Assembly (NCBI GenBank): GCA_020353195.1
Contig: CP070691.1
Location: 574,067 to 628,553, forward strand
Reading direction: 5' to 3'
Source of the DNA: Phycisphaerales bacterium
Lineage (GTDB): Bacteria > Planctomycetota > Phycisphaerae > UBA1845
DNA length: 54,487 nucleotides
The notes under the pieces are model-generated. The model worked only from the letters and a program-made list of their open reading frames with translations, was not told where the DNA came from and did not search any database. The position numbers and the translations under genes were made by a program. Of this stretch, positions 41,890-51,956 are shown in pieces; the first letter of the stretch is position 1; each line of letters opens with the position of its first letter.

Positions 41890-42912
41890 TCAGGACGTCT
41901 TGCCTTCCATCTGCTGTTTGGCGTCCGGCTGCGGGCTTGGCTGTTTCGATTTCGGTTCCGCCGGGGTCGAGAGCTTGGCGGCGTCGAGAAGTCGTTTCGT
42001 CGTTCGATTGCCGGGGTCGAGGGCGTCCGACTTCTGCAATGAGCGATAGGCTTCGGCGGCTCGTCCGGCAAAGAACTGGTAGTAGCCCAGCAGGAAATAC
42101 AGTTCCGCATCATCAGGGGCCTGCGTGGCCGCGTCTTTGAGTTGTTGGTAGTGCTTCTCGAAGTCCTGCTTCCGGCCGTACTCGCGCCGGATGTCGAGCG
42201 GCAGGTAGACGAGCTTCGGTTGAAGCTGCAGCGCACGGCGCACGCTCAAGGCGGCCTCGGCGTATCGTCCCTGGGCGACCATGGCGTGTGCGGCGTGCAG
42301 GCGGCTGGCGGCGTCGCCCTGATTCAACTTGGCGGCCAGCATGAATTGTCTGACGGCGGTCGCGTAATCGCCCTTGATGAACATCTCGACGCCGGTCTCC
42401 ATCGCCTGTGTGTATGATCGCACGCCGACCTGATAGCGGAACTCCCATTCGGCAAAGCGCCGGCCGTCATCGTGACCGCGCTCGTACCCGTAGTCGAAGG
42501 CCGGGTCGTACGGATACGCGTATCCGTACCCGTAGTCGTATGGGCCGCGCGGGTAGACACTGTACCCGCGGTAACGGGGATACCCGCGCCAGTCCCGATA
42601 GCGATAAGGGTCGTCCCAGGGATAGTAATCGCGGGAGAAGCGAGATCCGCGATAGGCTCGCATCCGGTATCGCCAATGCCGGTCATAATAGTCGTACGGA
42701 GGCTGCGAATCGTAGTCCGGATACTCCGGGGTCCGACCGCGCCACGCCGGAGGAACCGGCGGCACGGGCGGCTCTTCAGTCGCATCCACCTCGGGGCCGT
42801 ATTCCTCCGACTGGCCGAACATGGTGCACGGCCAGGCCAACATCACGCCGACTGCGATGAGAACACCGAACGGGTAGCGACGGGTACGGGTAAACGGAAA
42901 CGTGGAGTACAT
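41890..42912 (-). CDS. Exported TPR protein with Tyr-rich low-complexity segment
   Basis: The protein has 340 residues from ATG 42912, six bases after AAGGAG. A signal peptide covers about 1-32 (FGVLIAVGVMLAWPCTMFG). A Pro-rich piece follows, then a segment of about 90 residues (60-150) dominated by Tyr, Arg, Asp, Gly and Pro (PYDYGYGYAYPYDPAFDYGY). The C-terminal half has TPR helices (GDYATAVRQFMLAAKLNQ, GRYAEAALSVRRALQLQP, PDDAELYFLLGYYQFFAGRA). It is likely a surface or periplasmic protein-interaction protein. A TATAAT -10 box on the minus strand is at 43001-43006. Confidence 0.75.
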   Translation of the reverse strand: MYSTFPFTRTRRYPFGVLIAVGVMLAWPCTMFGQSEEYGPEVDATEEPPVPPVPPAWRGRTPEYPDYDSQPPYDYYDRHWRYRMRAYRGSRFSRDYYPWDDPYRYRDWRGYPRYRGYSVYPRGPYDYGYGYAYPYDPAFDYGYERGHDDGRRFAEWEFRYQVGVRSYTQAMETGVEMFIKGDYATAVRQFMLAAKLNQGDAASRLHAAHAMVAQGRYAEAALSVRRALQLQPKLVYLPLDIRREYGRKQDFEKHYQQLKDAATQAPDDAELYFLLGYYQFFAGRAAEAYRSLQKSDALDPGNRTTKRLLDAAKLSTPAEPKSKQPSPQPDAKQQMEGKTS

Positions 42913-43170
42913 GGGGAGCTCCTTGCTGCTGTGGACCGCGCCCTCCATCCGCGACAGGCGGACGGGACACGCGATCCGACCCCCGGCCTGCGGCTGCCCG
43001 ATTATACCGCCGTCGCCGGGGGAGGTTGCCGGCGAAATGCACACCGGACGCCATTGGCCGCCGTGCTCCGGAAACGGCCGATCGCGACGTGGTCGACACG
43101 GTGCACTACCGGGCTACCGAGGGCTGCCGTATAATCCGCGCTCCCTGCTTTCGGCGGATGGGAGGCACGC

Positions 43171-44892
43171 ATGGAGTTGCAGAAAGTCATCGACGTGGCG
43201 GCGGGGCGGGAGCCCGCCGACCTGGTGCTCAAAGGCGGGCACATCGTCAACGTGCTGTCGGACGAGGTGTACGAAGCGGACGTTGCGATTGCCGGCGATC
43301 GGATCGCCGCAATCGGGTCATACGACGGGCATGAGGTCGTCGATCTCGCGGGACGATACGTCTGTCCGGGCTTCATCGACGGGCACGTGCATATCGAATC
43401 GTCGATGCTGAGCGTGTACGAGTTCGCGCGGGTGGTTGTGGCCCGAGGAACGACGGCGGTGGTGGCGGATCCGCACGAGATCGCCAACGTAATGGGCACC
43501 GAGGGCATCCGCTTCATCCTGTCGTCGAGCAAGTATTGCCCGATTCACGTCTACCTGACGCTGAGTTCGTGCGTGCCGGCGTCGCAGTGGGAAAGTTCGG
43601 GCGCGGAACTGACGGCCGTTGATCTCCTGCCCCTGCTCTCGGATTCCTGGGTGCTCGGTCTGGCCGAGGTGATGAACTTCAAAGGTGTCGTCGCGAACGA
43701 CGAGGTGATTCTGGACAAGCTGAAGGTGGCCGCCGACCGCGTGATTGACGGGCACGCCCCGGGCCTGACCGGGCCGGCGCTGAACGCATACGTCGCCTCG
43801 GGCATCCACAGCGATCACGAATGTACAACGGTTGACGAGGCCCGAGAGAAACTGCGCCTCGGCATGCACGTGATGATCCGCGAAGGTTCCGCGGCGCGCG
43901 ACCTCGACGCCCTGCTGCCCCTGGTCAGCCCGGGCACGGTCGATCGCTTCCTCTTCGTGACCGACGACAAGGACGTTGACGACCTGATGGAGGAGGGGCA
44001 TATCGACCACATGGTTCGCCGTGCGGTGAAGTCCGGGATCAAGCCGTCCCATGCCGTCAAGATGTCGTCGTTCAACACCGCGCGGTACTTCGGGCTCCGC
44101 GGTCTGGGAGCGGTCGCCCCGGGGTACCAGGCGACGATCACCGTTCTGGACGATTTTGACGCGTGCCGGGTGGCCCGGGTGTATCAATCCGGCCGGCTCG
44201 TCGCCGCGGACGGCGTGTGCGTCGACCCGGACAACAAGCTCCGCCGGACTCCGATCCTGCGCAGCGCGATCAACGTTCAGTGGCTGGAGCCCACACAGTT
44301 CATCGTGCAGGCAAGCGGCGCCGGGCCCTGCAACGTGCACGTGATCGAAGTCGTGGGCGGTCAGATTAACACCGGACGCAGCGTTGAGGAGATGCCGGTC
44401 GTGGACGGCACGATCCAGGCGGACCCGTCGCGGGACCTGGCCAAGGTCGCGGTGATTGAACGGCACCAGGCCAGCGGAAACATCGGGCTGGGATTCGTGC
44501 GCGGGTTCGGTCTGGCGAGCGGCGCCATCGCCTCATCAGTGGCTCACGATTCGCACAACATCGTCGTGGTGGGCACGAACGATCGGGACATGTTTGAGGC
44601 GGCCGTTCACCTGGTCAAAATCCGCGGCGGCTTGTGCGTCGTTCGCGACGGGACTGTGTTGGCCGACGTTCCCCTGCCGATCGCGGGATTGATGAGCGCC
44701 CTGCCCGCAGAGGAACTGAGCCGGAAGCTCAAGACGCTTCACACCGCTGCCGCCGGGCTCGATTGCCGGTTGCGGCGCCCCTTCATGGCCATGTCCTTTC
44801 TGAGCCTCTCGGTGATCGGAGCCTTACGGGTGACCGATCAGGGTCTGCTCGACGTCGAGAAGTTCCGGACGATCGACTTGCTCGCCAAATGA
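43171..44892 (+). CDS. ade: Adenine deaminase
   Basis: The protein has 573 residues, the standard length for prokaryotic adenine deaminase (Ade/YicP). The amidohydrolase metal motif is GFIDGHVHIESSML. Further blocks are ADPHEIANVMG, DGHAPGL, and GIHSDHECT. It converts adenine to hypoxanthine and ammonia in purine salvage, using two metal ions. The ATG at 43171 follows GGGAGGCACGC. A -10 box TATAAT at 43130-43135 lies upstream. Confidence 0.96.
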   Translation: MELQKVIDVAAGREPADLVLKGGHIVNVLSDEVYEADVAIAGDRIAAIGSYDGHEVVDLAGRYVCPGFIDGHVHIESSMLSVYEFARVVVARGTTAVVADPHEIANVMGTEGIRFILSSSKYCPIHVYLTLSSCVPASQWESSGAELTAVDLLPLLSDSWVLGLAEVMNFKGVVANDEVILDKLKVAADRVIDGHAPGLTGPALNAYVASGIHSDHECTTVDEAREKLRLGMHVMIREGSAARDLDALLPLVSPGTVDRFLFVTDDKDVDDLMEEGHIDHMVRRAVKSGIKPSHAVKMSSFNTARYFGLRGLGAVAPGYQATITVLDDFDACRVARVYQSGRLVAADGVCVDPDNKLRRTPILRSAINVQWLEPTQFIVQASGAGPCNVHVIEVVGGQINTGRSVEEMPVVDGTIQADPSRDLAKVAVIERHQASGNIGLGFVRGFGLASGAIASSVAHDSHNIVVVGTNDRDMFEAAVHLVKIRGGLCVVRDGTVLADVPLPIAGLMSALPAEELSRKLKTLHTAAAGLDCRLRRPFMAMSFLSLSVIGALRVTDQGLLDVEKFRTIDLLAK

Positions 44893-44935
44893 ACGGCCGG
44901 TTCGCCCGCTTGACCGCGAACGTCGCCTTTCGATA

Positions 44936-46714
44936 ATGCCGCAGATGGGCTCCCTTGTGACAATCAAAGAGACAGACTGCCGCCGCAACGGCCCGATCAA
45001 CCGCTCCGGAGTCGGATACACCGTTGGCGTGTTGTGGCTGCTCGCATTCGCACCTGCGTGTTGGGCCCAGGGTTCGCGGTTCGGGCTCGCCGGCAACGAT
45101 CAGGGCTTGTGGGTCTACCAGATCCGCACCGACCCGAATACAGGCACGGGCCGTGCATGTTTCGCCCGGCGGCACGCCGATGACCAGAAGGGAGACTACA
45201 GGGCTGTGCCCGTCCCGAGCGTGGGCCGGAACATCGTCCGAGTCGCCGCCCGCAGGGAGGTGCTGCACCTCTTCTTCCGTGACGGCACGCACCGGAGCCT
45301 TGCGCCGCCGACCGCCGGCAGCGCGAGATCGGCGTCGCTGTCGGTCGAAGCACGGCTTCCGGACAACGCGGTTCCTCTGGCCCTGACCGGGGACAACACC
45401 ACTGGCATCCTCTACGGCATCGTTCAAGGCCCGGTCGCGTTCGCGCCGGTCGCCCCTCCTGAACCGGTCGTGCCGAGTAACCCTGACGGCCAGGCCCGTC
45501 CGTCGGATCTCGGGACCGCCGCCTCATCACACCCGGGGCTGGTGATTGTGCGATACACGCACGGCGCCTGGGCGCATGATCGTGACGTAACTGCGGCGGT
45601 CGAGGACGGGGCGCCGTGCTGGCTGGCGGTCCATGACAACGTTCTCCACTTGTTCTTCGTCTCGCGACTGGACGACGGGGACGTCGTCTACTGCCAGTCG
45701 TCGGCCCTGGAGTGGTCGGCACCGAGCCGGGTGCCCGACTTGCGCGGCGCCGATGTGCTGGGCGTCGTGACCGTCAAGGGACAGCCCGTCGTGATCACCA
45801 CAACCGGGTCAGCGGCCGACGTGGGAGCGGCCATCGGCCTGGCCTACCGCGCCGATGACCAGTGGGAGCGGGTGGAGTTGCCCATCCCGACAGACCCGGA
45901 GATGACGCTGTCGCCGACCCGGTTGCAGGCCAGCGTTATGGGCGACCGCGTTGCATTGGGCTTTGCGACCGCCGACGGCCTGGTTCACGTCGGGTTGTGG
46001 TCGGTCAGTGGAGAGCCGGCGGAGCCTCCGGCAGAGGTCAAAGGGCTTGCTCCCGGGCCGGTGAAGCTGATCGACGATCGGGTTCGTCTGGCGCTGCCGT
46101 TCGTCGTTCTGGCGGCGCTGCTGCTGGCGGTTTTGAGTCGCCGTCGGCACTCCGTCGCCGAGCCGGCGCAGCTCCGTGAGCATCAGTCGCTGGCGAGCTT
46201 CGCCCGTCGAACCGCCGCATTCGTGTTAGATTTGCTTGTGGTGTCGCCGCTGAGCTACCGGTTGGTGTGGGCCCACCTCAAAGTCCTCCAGGCCGATGGC
46301 GGATCGTCGATCCCGGTTGACAGCGCGCTGATCGCCCTTTCGTACGACCTGTTCTGGTACTGGCTGATCGCGACGTCTGTCTACGTGGCGTATTGCACCG
46401 CCTTCGAGGCGATACTGGCCGCGACCCCCGGCAAGCTCATCACACAGTGTCGTGTGGTCACCGAACGGGGACACCGCTGCTCGTTCGGCCGCATCGTCCT
46501 ACGTAACGTGCTCCGCTTCGTCGAGATGTTTCCGATCTTCCAACTGCTGCCTTCAGCGGTGCTGATGTTGCTGACGCGAAAACGGCAGCGCATTGGAGAT
46601 CTCGTGGCCGGTACCATCGTCGTCGAGCAGCTCCGCGCCCCCGCCGAGGCGCCGCCGCCACCTCCGGGCGACTCCGGCGAGGCGGGCAGCGACGACACGG
46701 GCCACAACACGTAG
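44936..46714 (+). CDS. RDD-family membrane protein with large exported N-terminal part
   Basis: The 592-residue reading has an N-terminal hydrophobic segment (VGYTVGVLWLLAFAPACWAQ, about 27-46) that fits a signal peptide. A beta-rich region of about 300 residues contains repeated VVxxFFVSR-like strands and might be a propeller. One membrane helix follows at about 385-400, then an RDD domain (about 415-575; ARRTAAFVLDLLVVSPL, TPGKLITQCRVV, RNVLRFVEMFPIFQLLP) with three or more helices. The start is uncertain: ATG 44936 has no clear ribosome site, and ATG 44945 or GTG 44957 are alternatives. Function of the RDD domain is unknown, though some act in ion transport. Confidence 0.75.
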   Translation: MPQMGSLVTIKETDCRRNGPINRSGVGYTVGVLWLLAFAPACWAQGSRFGLAGNDQGLWVYQIRTDPNTGTGRACFARRHADDQKGDYRAVPVPSVGRNIVRVAARREVLHLFFRDGTHRSLAPPTAGSARSASLSVEARLPDNAVPLALTGDNTTGILYGIVQGPVAFAPVAPPEPVVPSNPDGQARPSDLGTAASSHPGLVIVRYTHGAWAHDRDVTAAVEDGAPCWLAVHDNVLHLFFVSRLDDGDVVYCQSSALEWSAPSRVPDLRGADVLGVVTVKGQPVVITTTGSAADVGAAIGLAYRADDQWERVELPIPTDPEMTLSPTRLQASVMGDRVALGFATADGLVHVGLWSVSGEPAEPPAEVKGLAPGPVKLIDDRVRLALPFVVLAALLLAVLSRRRHSVAEPAQLREHQSLASFARRTAAFVLDLLVVSPLSYRLVWAHLKVLQADGGSSIPVDSALIALSYDLFWYWLIATSVYVAYCTAFEAILAATPGKLITQCRVVTERGHRCSFGRIVLRNVLRFVEMFPIFQLLPSAVLMLLTRKRQRIGDLVAGTIVVEQLRAPAEAPPPPPGDSGEAGSDDTGHNT

Positions 46715-46751
46715 CCTGGAAACCGTCCTACTGGACGGAAGGAGTCGGCCC

Positions 46752-47660
46752 ATGCCGCACGACATCGGCTGCCATGTTCCGCGGCGACGCAGCAGATCTG
46801 CCCTTCTGTGTTTGGCGACAGCTGCGAGTCTGGCCGTCTCACTTTGCGCGGGCGGTTGCCACCCGCCCAGGCAGACGCCGGTGGTCATATTCCTGGACGG
46901 GGCGAGCCACTTCACAGCCGGCGGATCGGTACGTCGGGGGTTGCGGTCGGCCGGTTACGAGGGTGACTTTCAGACTTTCGTGTGGACGTCGTTCCTGGGA
47001 TGGGGAACGGACCACCTGGTGGTGGCGCGGAGCAAGGGCAAGGCCGACTCTCTGGCCAAGCGCGTCGCGCAAATTCGAGAGCGCGTCCCGGATGGCCAGA
47101 TCCATCTGATGGGGCTGTCCGCCGGGACGGCCATAGTCCTCAATGCACTGGAGCGACTGCCCGCCGGCGTGGATGTCGATTCGGTGGTCCTGTTCTCGTC
47201 GTCAGTTTCGGCCGATCGCGATCTGTCGCCCGCCCTGCGTCACGTCCGGAAGAAACTGTACGCCACGTCCAGCAAGGAGGACCTGATTCTGCGTTCCGTG
47301 GCGATCACGGCAGACGGCCGGCGCGGGCCTCCCGCAGGCCGGACCGGCTTCCGTGTTCCCCGATCGCTCCCTTACGGGGAGAGAGCGATATACGCGAAAG
47401 TGGTGAACCTGCACTGGAGACCGGCGTACTCGGCGTTCGGTTGGAACGGTGGCCATGTCAGCGCGACCGCTCCGGAGTTCGTCCGCTCGGTCATCGCACC
47501 GCGAATCCTCTCTCAACAGCCTTTCCCGCTTGATCGCCCGTTGATTCAGCCGGAGGAACCGCCCGGCGCTGCACGGAATCAGCCGCAGAGGGAACGAGAA
47601 TCAGACGGCCTGATCAAGGGGGCTCATCAGGCAGCAGATGCAGGTGGGCAGGGAGCCTGA
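46752..47660 (+). CDS. Lipoprotein with alpha/beta-hydrolase fold
   Basis: The protein has 302 residues from ATG 46752, eight bases after GGAAGGAG. It has a lipoprotein signal with Cys36 (LCAGGC). VVIFLDGASHF, and later the nucleophile elbow GLSAG with Ser123 (HLMGLSAGTAIVL), indicate an alpha/beta hydrolase. A candidate catalytic His is in WNGGHVSAT. Substrate unknown; an esterase or lipase role in the periplasm is inferred. The C-terminal 40 residues are Pro/Gln/Arg-rich and probably disordered. The gene is 37 bases after the RDD gene. Confidence 0.75.
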   Translation: MPHDIGCHVPRRRSRSALLCLATAASLAVSLCAGGCHPPRQTPVVIFLDGASHFTAGGSVRRGLRSAGYEGDFQTFVWTSFLGWGTDHLVVARSKGKADSLAKRVAQIRERVPDGQIHLMGLSAGTAIVLNALERLPAGVDVDSVVLFSSSVSADRDLSPALRHVRKKLYATSSKEDLILRSVAITADGRRGPPAGRTGFRVPRSLPYGERAIYAKVVNLHWRPAYSAFGWNGGHVSATAPEFVRSVIAPRILSQQPFPLDRPLIQPEEPPGAARNQPQRERESDGLIKGAHQAADAGGQGA

Positions 47661-47825
47661 CCGAGTTGTTCTCATCGGATCTGGGGGACGAGGATTCTCT
47701 GGTTCAGCCGATCGCCGGTTCATGATGCGGTCTGGCGGCTTCCCACGCGTTCCGGCCCGCCTGTGCAGACCGACGCTGATCCGGATGATGCCGGGCAAGC
47801 CCCCGAGCTGACGGGGCGCCGTTCA

Positions 47826-48872
47826 TCACCGCGCCCGCAGGACGTCCTGGAAAGCGGCGATGGCACGGTCAATGTCGTCGGCGGACACGTCGAGATGGGT
47901 CACCGCGCGGACGCGCTGCCGCGCTTCCGGCAGCATCCACACCCCGCGGTCGTGCATGGCGTCACAGAGGCCCTGGGCCGTACCGAAGGACTCTTCGACG
48001 TTGAAGAACACGATATTGGTCTCCACGTCGTCGGGGTCGGTGGAAATGCCGGGCATTTGTGCCAGGGCCGCCACCAGCCGGCTGGCGTTGGCATGGTCCT
48101 CGGCCAGCCGTTCGACGTGGTGGTCGAGGGCATACAGGGCCGCTGCCGCCAGGATGCCCGCCTGCCGCATTCCCCCGCCGAACATCTTCCGGAAACGGTG
48201 CACACGACGGATTATCTCGGCCGTCCCCGCGACTGCCGACCCGACCGGCGCGCCTAAGCCCTTGGAGAAGCACATCGAAACCGTGTCGGCATAGGCGGCG
48301 TATTCGCTGGGGGCGTGCCTGCTCGCTACCGAGGCGTTCATTAGACGCGCGCCGTCCATGTGGACGGAAAGCCCGAACTCGTCCGCCGTCGATTGAACCG
48401 CTGCTACCTCTTCCAAGGGCCAGATTGCCCCCCCGCCGCGATTATGCGTGTTCTCGATCACCACGAGGCGGGACCGGGGAAAGTGCGACCCGGCGGGCCG
48501 AACCGCGGCGCGGACCTGGTCCGCCGCGAAGATGCCCCGCCGCCCGGACAGAAGCCGTGCCGAGCAGCCCGCCACCGCAAAGGCGGCCCCCACCTCATAC
48601 TGATAGAAGTGGCTGTCGGCATGGGCGATAATCTCGTCACCGGGTTCGGTCCAGGCCCGGATGGCGGTGAGATTGGCCATTGACCCGGAGGGGACGAACA
48701 GCGCCGCCTCCTTGCCGAGAAGCTCGGCGACCCGCTCCTGCAAACGGTTGACGGTGGGATCGTCGCCGAGCACGTCGTCGCCCACCTCGGCTTCAGCGAT
48801 CGCGCGCCGCATCGCCGGCGTCGGTCGAGTGACCGTGTCGCTCCGAAGATCCACCACGTGTTGACCGGTCAT
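47826..48872 (-). CDS. ltaE: Low-specificity threonine aldolase
   Basis: The protein has 348 residues. The start [20 protein letters not shown] and the [15 protein letters not shown] block are diagnostic. PLP sites: Lys204 ([12 protein letters not shown]) for the Schiff base, Asp173 and Arg176 (HMDGARLMN). It cleaves threonine and allo-threonine to glycine and acetaldehyde in the cytoplasm. It is divergent from the flavin-reductase gene. Confidence 0.95.
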   Translation of the reverse strand: MTGQHVVDLRSDTVTRPTPAMRRAIAEAEVGDDVLGDDPTVNRLQERVAELLGKEAALFVPSGSMANLTAIRAWTEPGDEIIAHADSHFYQYEVGAAFAVAGCSARLLSGRRGIFAADQVRAAVRPAGSHFPRSRLVVIENTHNRGGGAIWPLEEVAAVQSTADEFGLSVHMDGARLMNASVASRHAPSEYAAYADTVSMCFSKGLGAPVGSAVAGTAEIIRRVHRFRKMFGGGMRQAGILAAAALYALDHHVERLAEDHANASRLVAALAQMPGISTDPDDVETNIVFFNVEESFGTAQGLCDAMHDRGVWMLPEARQRVRAVTHLDVSADDIDRAIAAFQDVLRAR

Positions 48873-49104
48873 GTCTACCTCCAGTCCGGGCGATCACACA
48901 CCGACATTCATCTTAGCACCGGCGTCGGACGGGAGCCAGGCTCCGCCGCCGAGCCGGGGACCGAAGCCCGGTTTCGTCCGGCTCCCGTATTCGCCCTTGC
49001 AGCGTCCGGCGGCGGTGCCTAGTATGATCCGCCCGAAGCGCTTCGGAACGCAAGTGGCTCTGCGGGTCTCGAAACGCGACGCCCGCGAGGCAAGCGGCGA
49101 ACCC

Positions 49105-49722
49105 ATGTTCTTGGATACGCGCAATTACGGTTCCACGTGGCGCGACATCTACCGCCTGGCCATCTCCATCGTTCAACCCCGGCCGATTGCGCTCGTCTCT
49201 ACGCTGTCGGTGGATGCCGTCAAAAGTCTGGCACCGTTCAGTTTCTACAACATGGTGTCTGCCAACCCGCCGATGCTGATGTTCGCCCCGGCCCACCACT
49301 GCGATCCTGCGGCCGACCACTGCCTGCACAACATCGAAGCCGTCAAGGAGTTCGTGGTCGCCACGGTCACGGAGCGTATCGCCGAGGCCGCGAATCGCTG
49401 CTCGTTCGATCATCCGCCGAACGTGGATGGTTTTGCCGCGTCCACCTTGACGCCGGCCCCGGCCAGGCTGGTCCGCCCGTCTCTGGTGGCCGAGTCGCCC
49501 GTGAACATCGAGTGCACGCTCGTGGACATCAAGCGGTTCGGCAAGCATCCGGGGGCCGGGACCGTGGTGTTCGGGCAGATCGCCGCCATTCACGTCAGCG
49601 ACGGGGTCTTGGCTGACGACGGTGCGGTCGATCCGGGCAAGCTCAAAGCGGTCGGGCACGTCGGCCGATCCGCCTTCGCCCGGACCATCGATCGCTTCGA
49701 CCTGCCCCGACCTCCATTCTGA
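49105..49722 (+). CDS. Flavin reductase-like FMN-binding protein
   Basis: The protein has 205 residues from ATG 49105; ATG 49024 would add 27 residues absent from relatives. Family signature: IVQPRPIALVSTLSVDAVKS, then FSFYNMVSANPPMLMF, typical of the FMN-binding split barrel of flavin reductases and related proteins. Later ESPVNIECTLVDIKRFG follows the family pattern. It probably binds FMN and either reduces flavin or uses it for an unknown reaction. Confidence 0.88.
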   Translation: MFLDTRNYGSTWRDIYRLAISIVQPRPIALVSTLSVDAVKSLAPFSFYNMVSANPPMLMFAPAHHCDPAADHCLHNIEAVKEFVVATVTERIAEAANRCSFDHPPNVDGFAASTLTPAPARLVRPSLVAESPVNIECTLVDIKRFGKHPGAGTVVFGQIAAIHVSDGVLADDGAVDPGKLKAVGHVGRSAFARTIDRFDLPRPPF

Positions 49723-49870
49723 ATGCGGCGCTGCGCGTGCCGGCGCGCCCGGGTCAGTCGTCGGCCGGCCGTGATTGAACTTGACAACGCCGGCCCCTCC
49801 GGGTAACAGTGAAGACGGGTGGCCGAGGGTCACTCAAGCCGCCGAGGCCGTCGAACGATCCGGGGCCTGC

Positions 49871-49942
49871 GCGGGTGTAGCTCAGCGGTAGAGCGTCACG
49901 TTGCCAACGTGAATGTCGTCGGTTCAAATCCGATCACCCGCT
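49871..49942 (+). tRNA. tRNA-Gly (anticodon GCC)
   Basis: The acceptor stem GCGGGTG pairs with CACCCGC. The D arm is TAGCTCAGCGGTAGAGC, the anticodon stem CACG/CGTG carries the loop TTGCCAA (anticodon GCC, reads GGC/GGU), and the T arm has GGTTCAAATCC. The discriminator base is T, as in bacterial tRNA-Gly. No CCA is encoded. It is followed by a strong terminator. Confidence 0.98.
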
Positions 49943-50307
49943 GTTGACGGCGTCAGTCCCGGGCGGATCCTATCCGTCCGGGTCTCTTTGTATGCGGACG
50001 GAGCGGCCAGGCGACCGGCCAGCCCCGGCGTCTCGACGGACCGGCAGTCTCTTCCCCGAGGTCGTGGGCGACACGGACCCTTCACGTCGTGGCTCCGTCG
50101 CACGGAGGGAAAGCTCTGTCCTGCCGGGCCAAGCCCATAGTGACGACGTATGGCGATCGCTCAGGGCCAGTGCGGTCGGCCAGGATTTCGCCCGACCCGG
50201 TTGCGAGCACCAGACTGCTCGGGTAGCCTACGTTGCGGACGCGGGGACGGCAGGCCGAAGGTCAGCCAGACTTCACTGCCCTCTTCGCCCGAACCAGGAG
50301 TGTCTGC
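49943..50307. other. Gap between tRNA-Gly and trigger factor
   Basis: This 365-base stretch holds the tRNA terminator at 49958-49990 and, at its end, the AGGAG ribosome site of tig. I find no convincing promoter for tig and no other gene. Confidence 0.6.
49958..49990 (+). terminator. Terminator of tRNA-Gly
   Basis: CCCGGGCGGA (49958-49967) pairs over ten positions, one of them G-U, with TCCGTCCGGG (49973-49982) around the loop TCCTA, followed by TCTCTTTGT. It begins 16 bases after the tRNA. Confidence 0.75.
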
Positions 50308-51891
50308 ATGGCCGACGAAGACCTAACACTCGAGGCCGACGAGCAGGAAACCGCGACCGAGGAGGAGCTCTCCGACGATGAGCGTGTCATGGAGGAGCTC
50401 AAGCAGGGAGCCGAGGTCCAATCCGAGGACATCGGCACGCTGCGCCGCCGTCTGACCATCACGGTTCCCCGGTCGATCATCGACGACCAGCTGCAGCAGC
50501 AGCTTTCCGAACGCCGCCGTGAGGAGACGGTCCCGGGGTTTCGCCGGGGGCGAGCGCCGCTCAAGCTGGTCGAGAAGCGGTTCGGCAAGGAGATCGGCCA
50601 GGAGCTGTCGTCACGGATGGTGCTGAGTTCTTACATGGCCGTCACCGAGCGTGACGACATCAAGACCGTAGGCGATCCGATGCTGCTGGTGACCGCCCCC
50701 CCGCCCAAGGGCGACCGAGGCGAACCGACCGAGCGCCTGCTCGACGCGCAGGAGGCCCTGCAGCACATCCGGATCCCGGGCGACGGGCCGCTCGTTTACA
50801 AGTGCGAAGTCGACATCCAACCGACGTTCGAGCTGCCCTCATTGGAGGGGATCGAGATTGTCCGGCCGAAGATGGAGGTGACGGCCGAAGACGTGGACGC
50901 AGAGGTTCAGCGGATGCTATCGGTGCGCGGCCACTTCGCACCCCTCGAAGAGAAGGAGAAGATCGCCAAGGACGACCTCTTGATCGTGGACCTGACGGTG
51001 ACGGCCGGCGACAAGGTCGTCATGAAGGAGGAGAATGCCCAGCTCGCAGCCCGCGACATGGCGTATGGCGGGATCCTGTTGGCCGGCCTGGGCAAGGCCG
51101 TGATCGGCAAGAAGCCGGGCCTCACGACCACTTTGAGCACGAAGATCCCCGCTGAGTACCCCGAACCGGAGCTGCGCGGTCAGGACGCCGAAGCCGAACT
51201 CACCGTCCACGATGCGAAGCGTCTGGTCGTGCCACAAGTCGACGCTGACTTCCTCGACAGCTACGCCTGTCAAACCGAAGAGGAGCTGCGCGGTCTCATT
51301 CAGAGCGAGCTGGAGGCGTACCTGGACGTGCAGCTGCAGTCGGCGTTCCGTAAGCAGATCGACGAGTACCTGCTCAAGAACACCCAGCTCGATATCCCCC
51401 AGGGGATATCCACGCGCCAAACCGAACGCATCGTGGCCATGCGAGTCATCGAGAAGATGCAGGCCGGCGTGCCCGAAGCCGATATTACCAGGGAGATCGA
51501 CTCGCTGCGGACCAGCGCCGCCGAGGAAACCGCCCAGGAGCTCAAGCTCGCGTTCATCATGGAGAGGATCGCGGAAGACCGCGACATCTCGGTGACCGAG
51601 GAAGAGGTCAACGGCGTGATCAATGAGATTGCCCGCCGGCGCGGGTTGCGGTTCGACCGGGTCCGGGATGACTTGATGAAGAACGACCGGATAGACATGC
51701 TTCACGTTCGGATTCGAAACGACAAGATCCGTGACGCTCTGATCCGGGAAGCGAAGATAACGGACGCGCCCAAACCTGACGCGCCCGCTGAGAAACGTCC
51801 TAGAGCCAAGGCGACGAAGAAAACCAGGAAGAAGACCGGCACGAAAACCGCCGCTAAGAAAACGTCAAAGCGGAAGACGCAAGACCGCTGA
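50308..51891 (+). CDS. tig: Trigger factor
   Basis: The protein has 527 residues from ATG 50308, eight bases after AGGAG. A 40-residue acidic N-terminal extension precedes the ribosome-binding domain, whose signature is GFRRGRAP (77-84). The PPIase-like domain (about 225-310) and helical C-terminal chaperone domain follow. The last 35 residues are a Lys/Thr/Arg-rich tail (KATKKTRKKTGTKTAAKKTS). Trigger factor receives nascent chains at the ribosome exit. It precedes clpP1 as in many bacteria. Confidence 0.95.
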   Translation: MADEDLTLEADEQETATEEELSDDERVMEELKQGAEVQSEDIGTLRRRLTITVPRSIIDDQLQQQLSERRREETVPGFRRGRAPLKLVEKRFGKEIGQELSSRMVLSSYMAVTERDDIKTVGDPMLLVTAPPPKGDRGEPTERLLDAQEALQHIRIPGDGPLVYKCEVDIQPTFELPSLEGIEIVRPKMEVTAEDVDAEVQRMLSVRGHFAPLEEKEKIAKDDLLIVDLTVTAGDKVVMKEENAQLAARDMAYGGILLAGLGKAVIGKKPGLTTTLSTKIPAEYPEPELRGQDAEAELTVHDAKRLVVPQVDADFLDSYACQTEEELRGLIQSELEAYLDVQLQSAFRKQIDEYLLKNTQLDIPQGISTRQTERIVAMRVIEKMQAGVPEADITREIDSLRTSAAEETAQELKLAFIMERIAEDRDISVTEEEVNGVINEIARRRGLRFDRVRDDLMKNDRIDMLHVRIRNDKIRDALIREAKITDAPKPDAPAEKRPRAKATKKTRKKTGTKTAAKKTSKRKTQDR

Positions 51892-51956
51892 GCCCCGGCC
51901 GGGCTCGGGGCGCGGTCCCGCCCGAAGCAGCCCCTTGAAGGTAACAGGATATCCCC

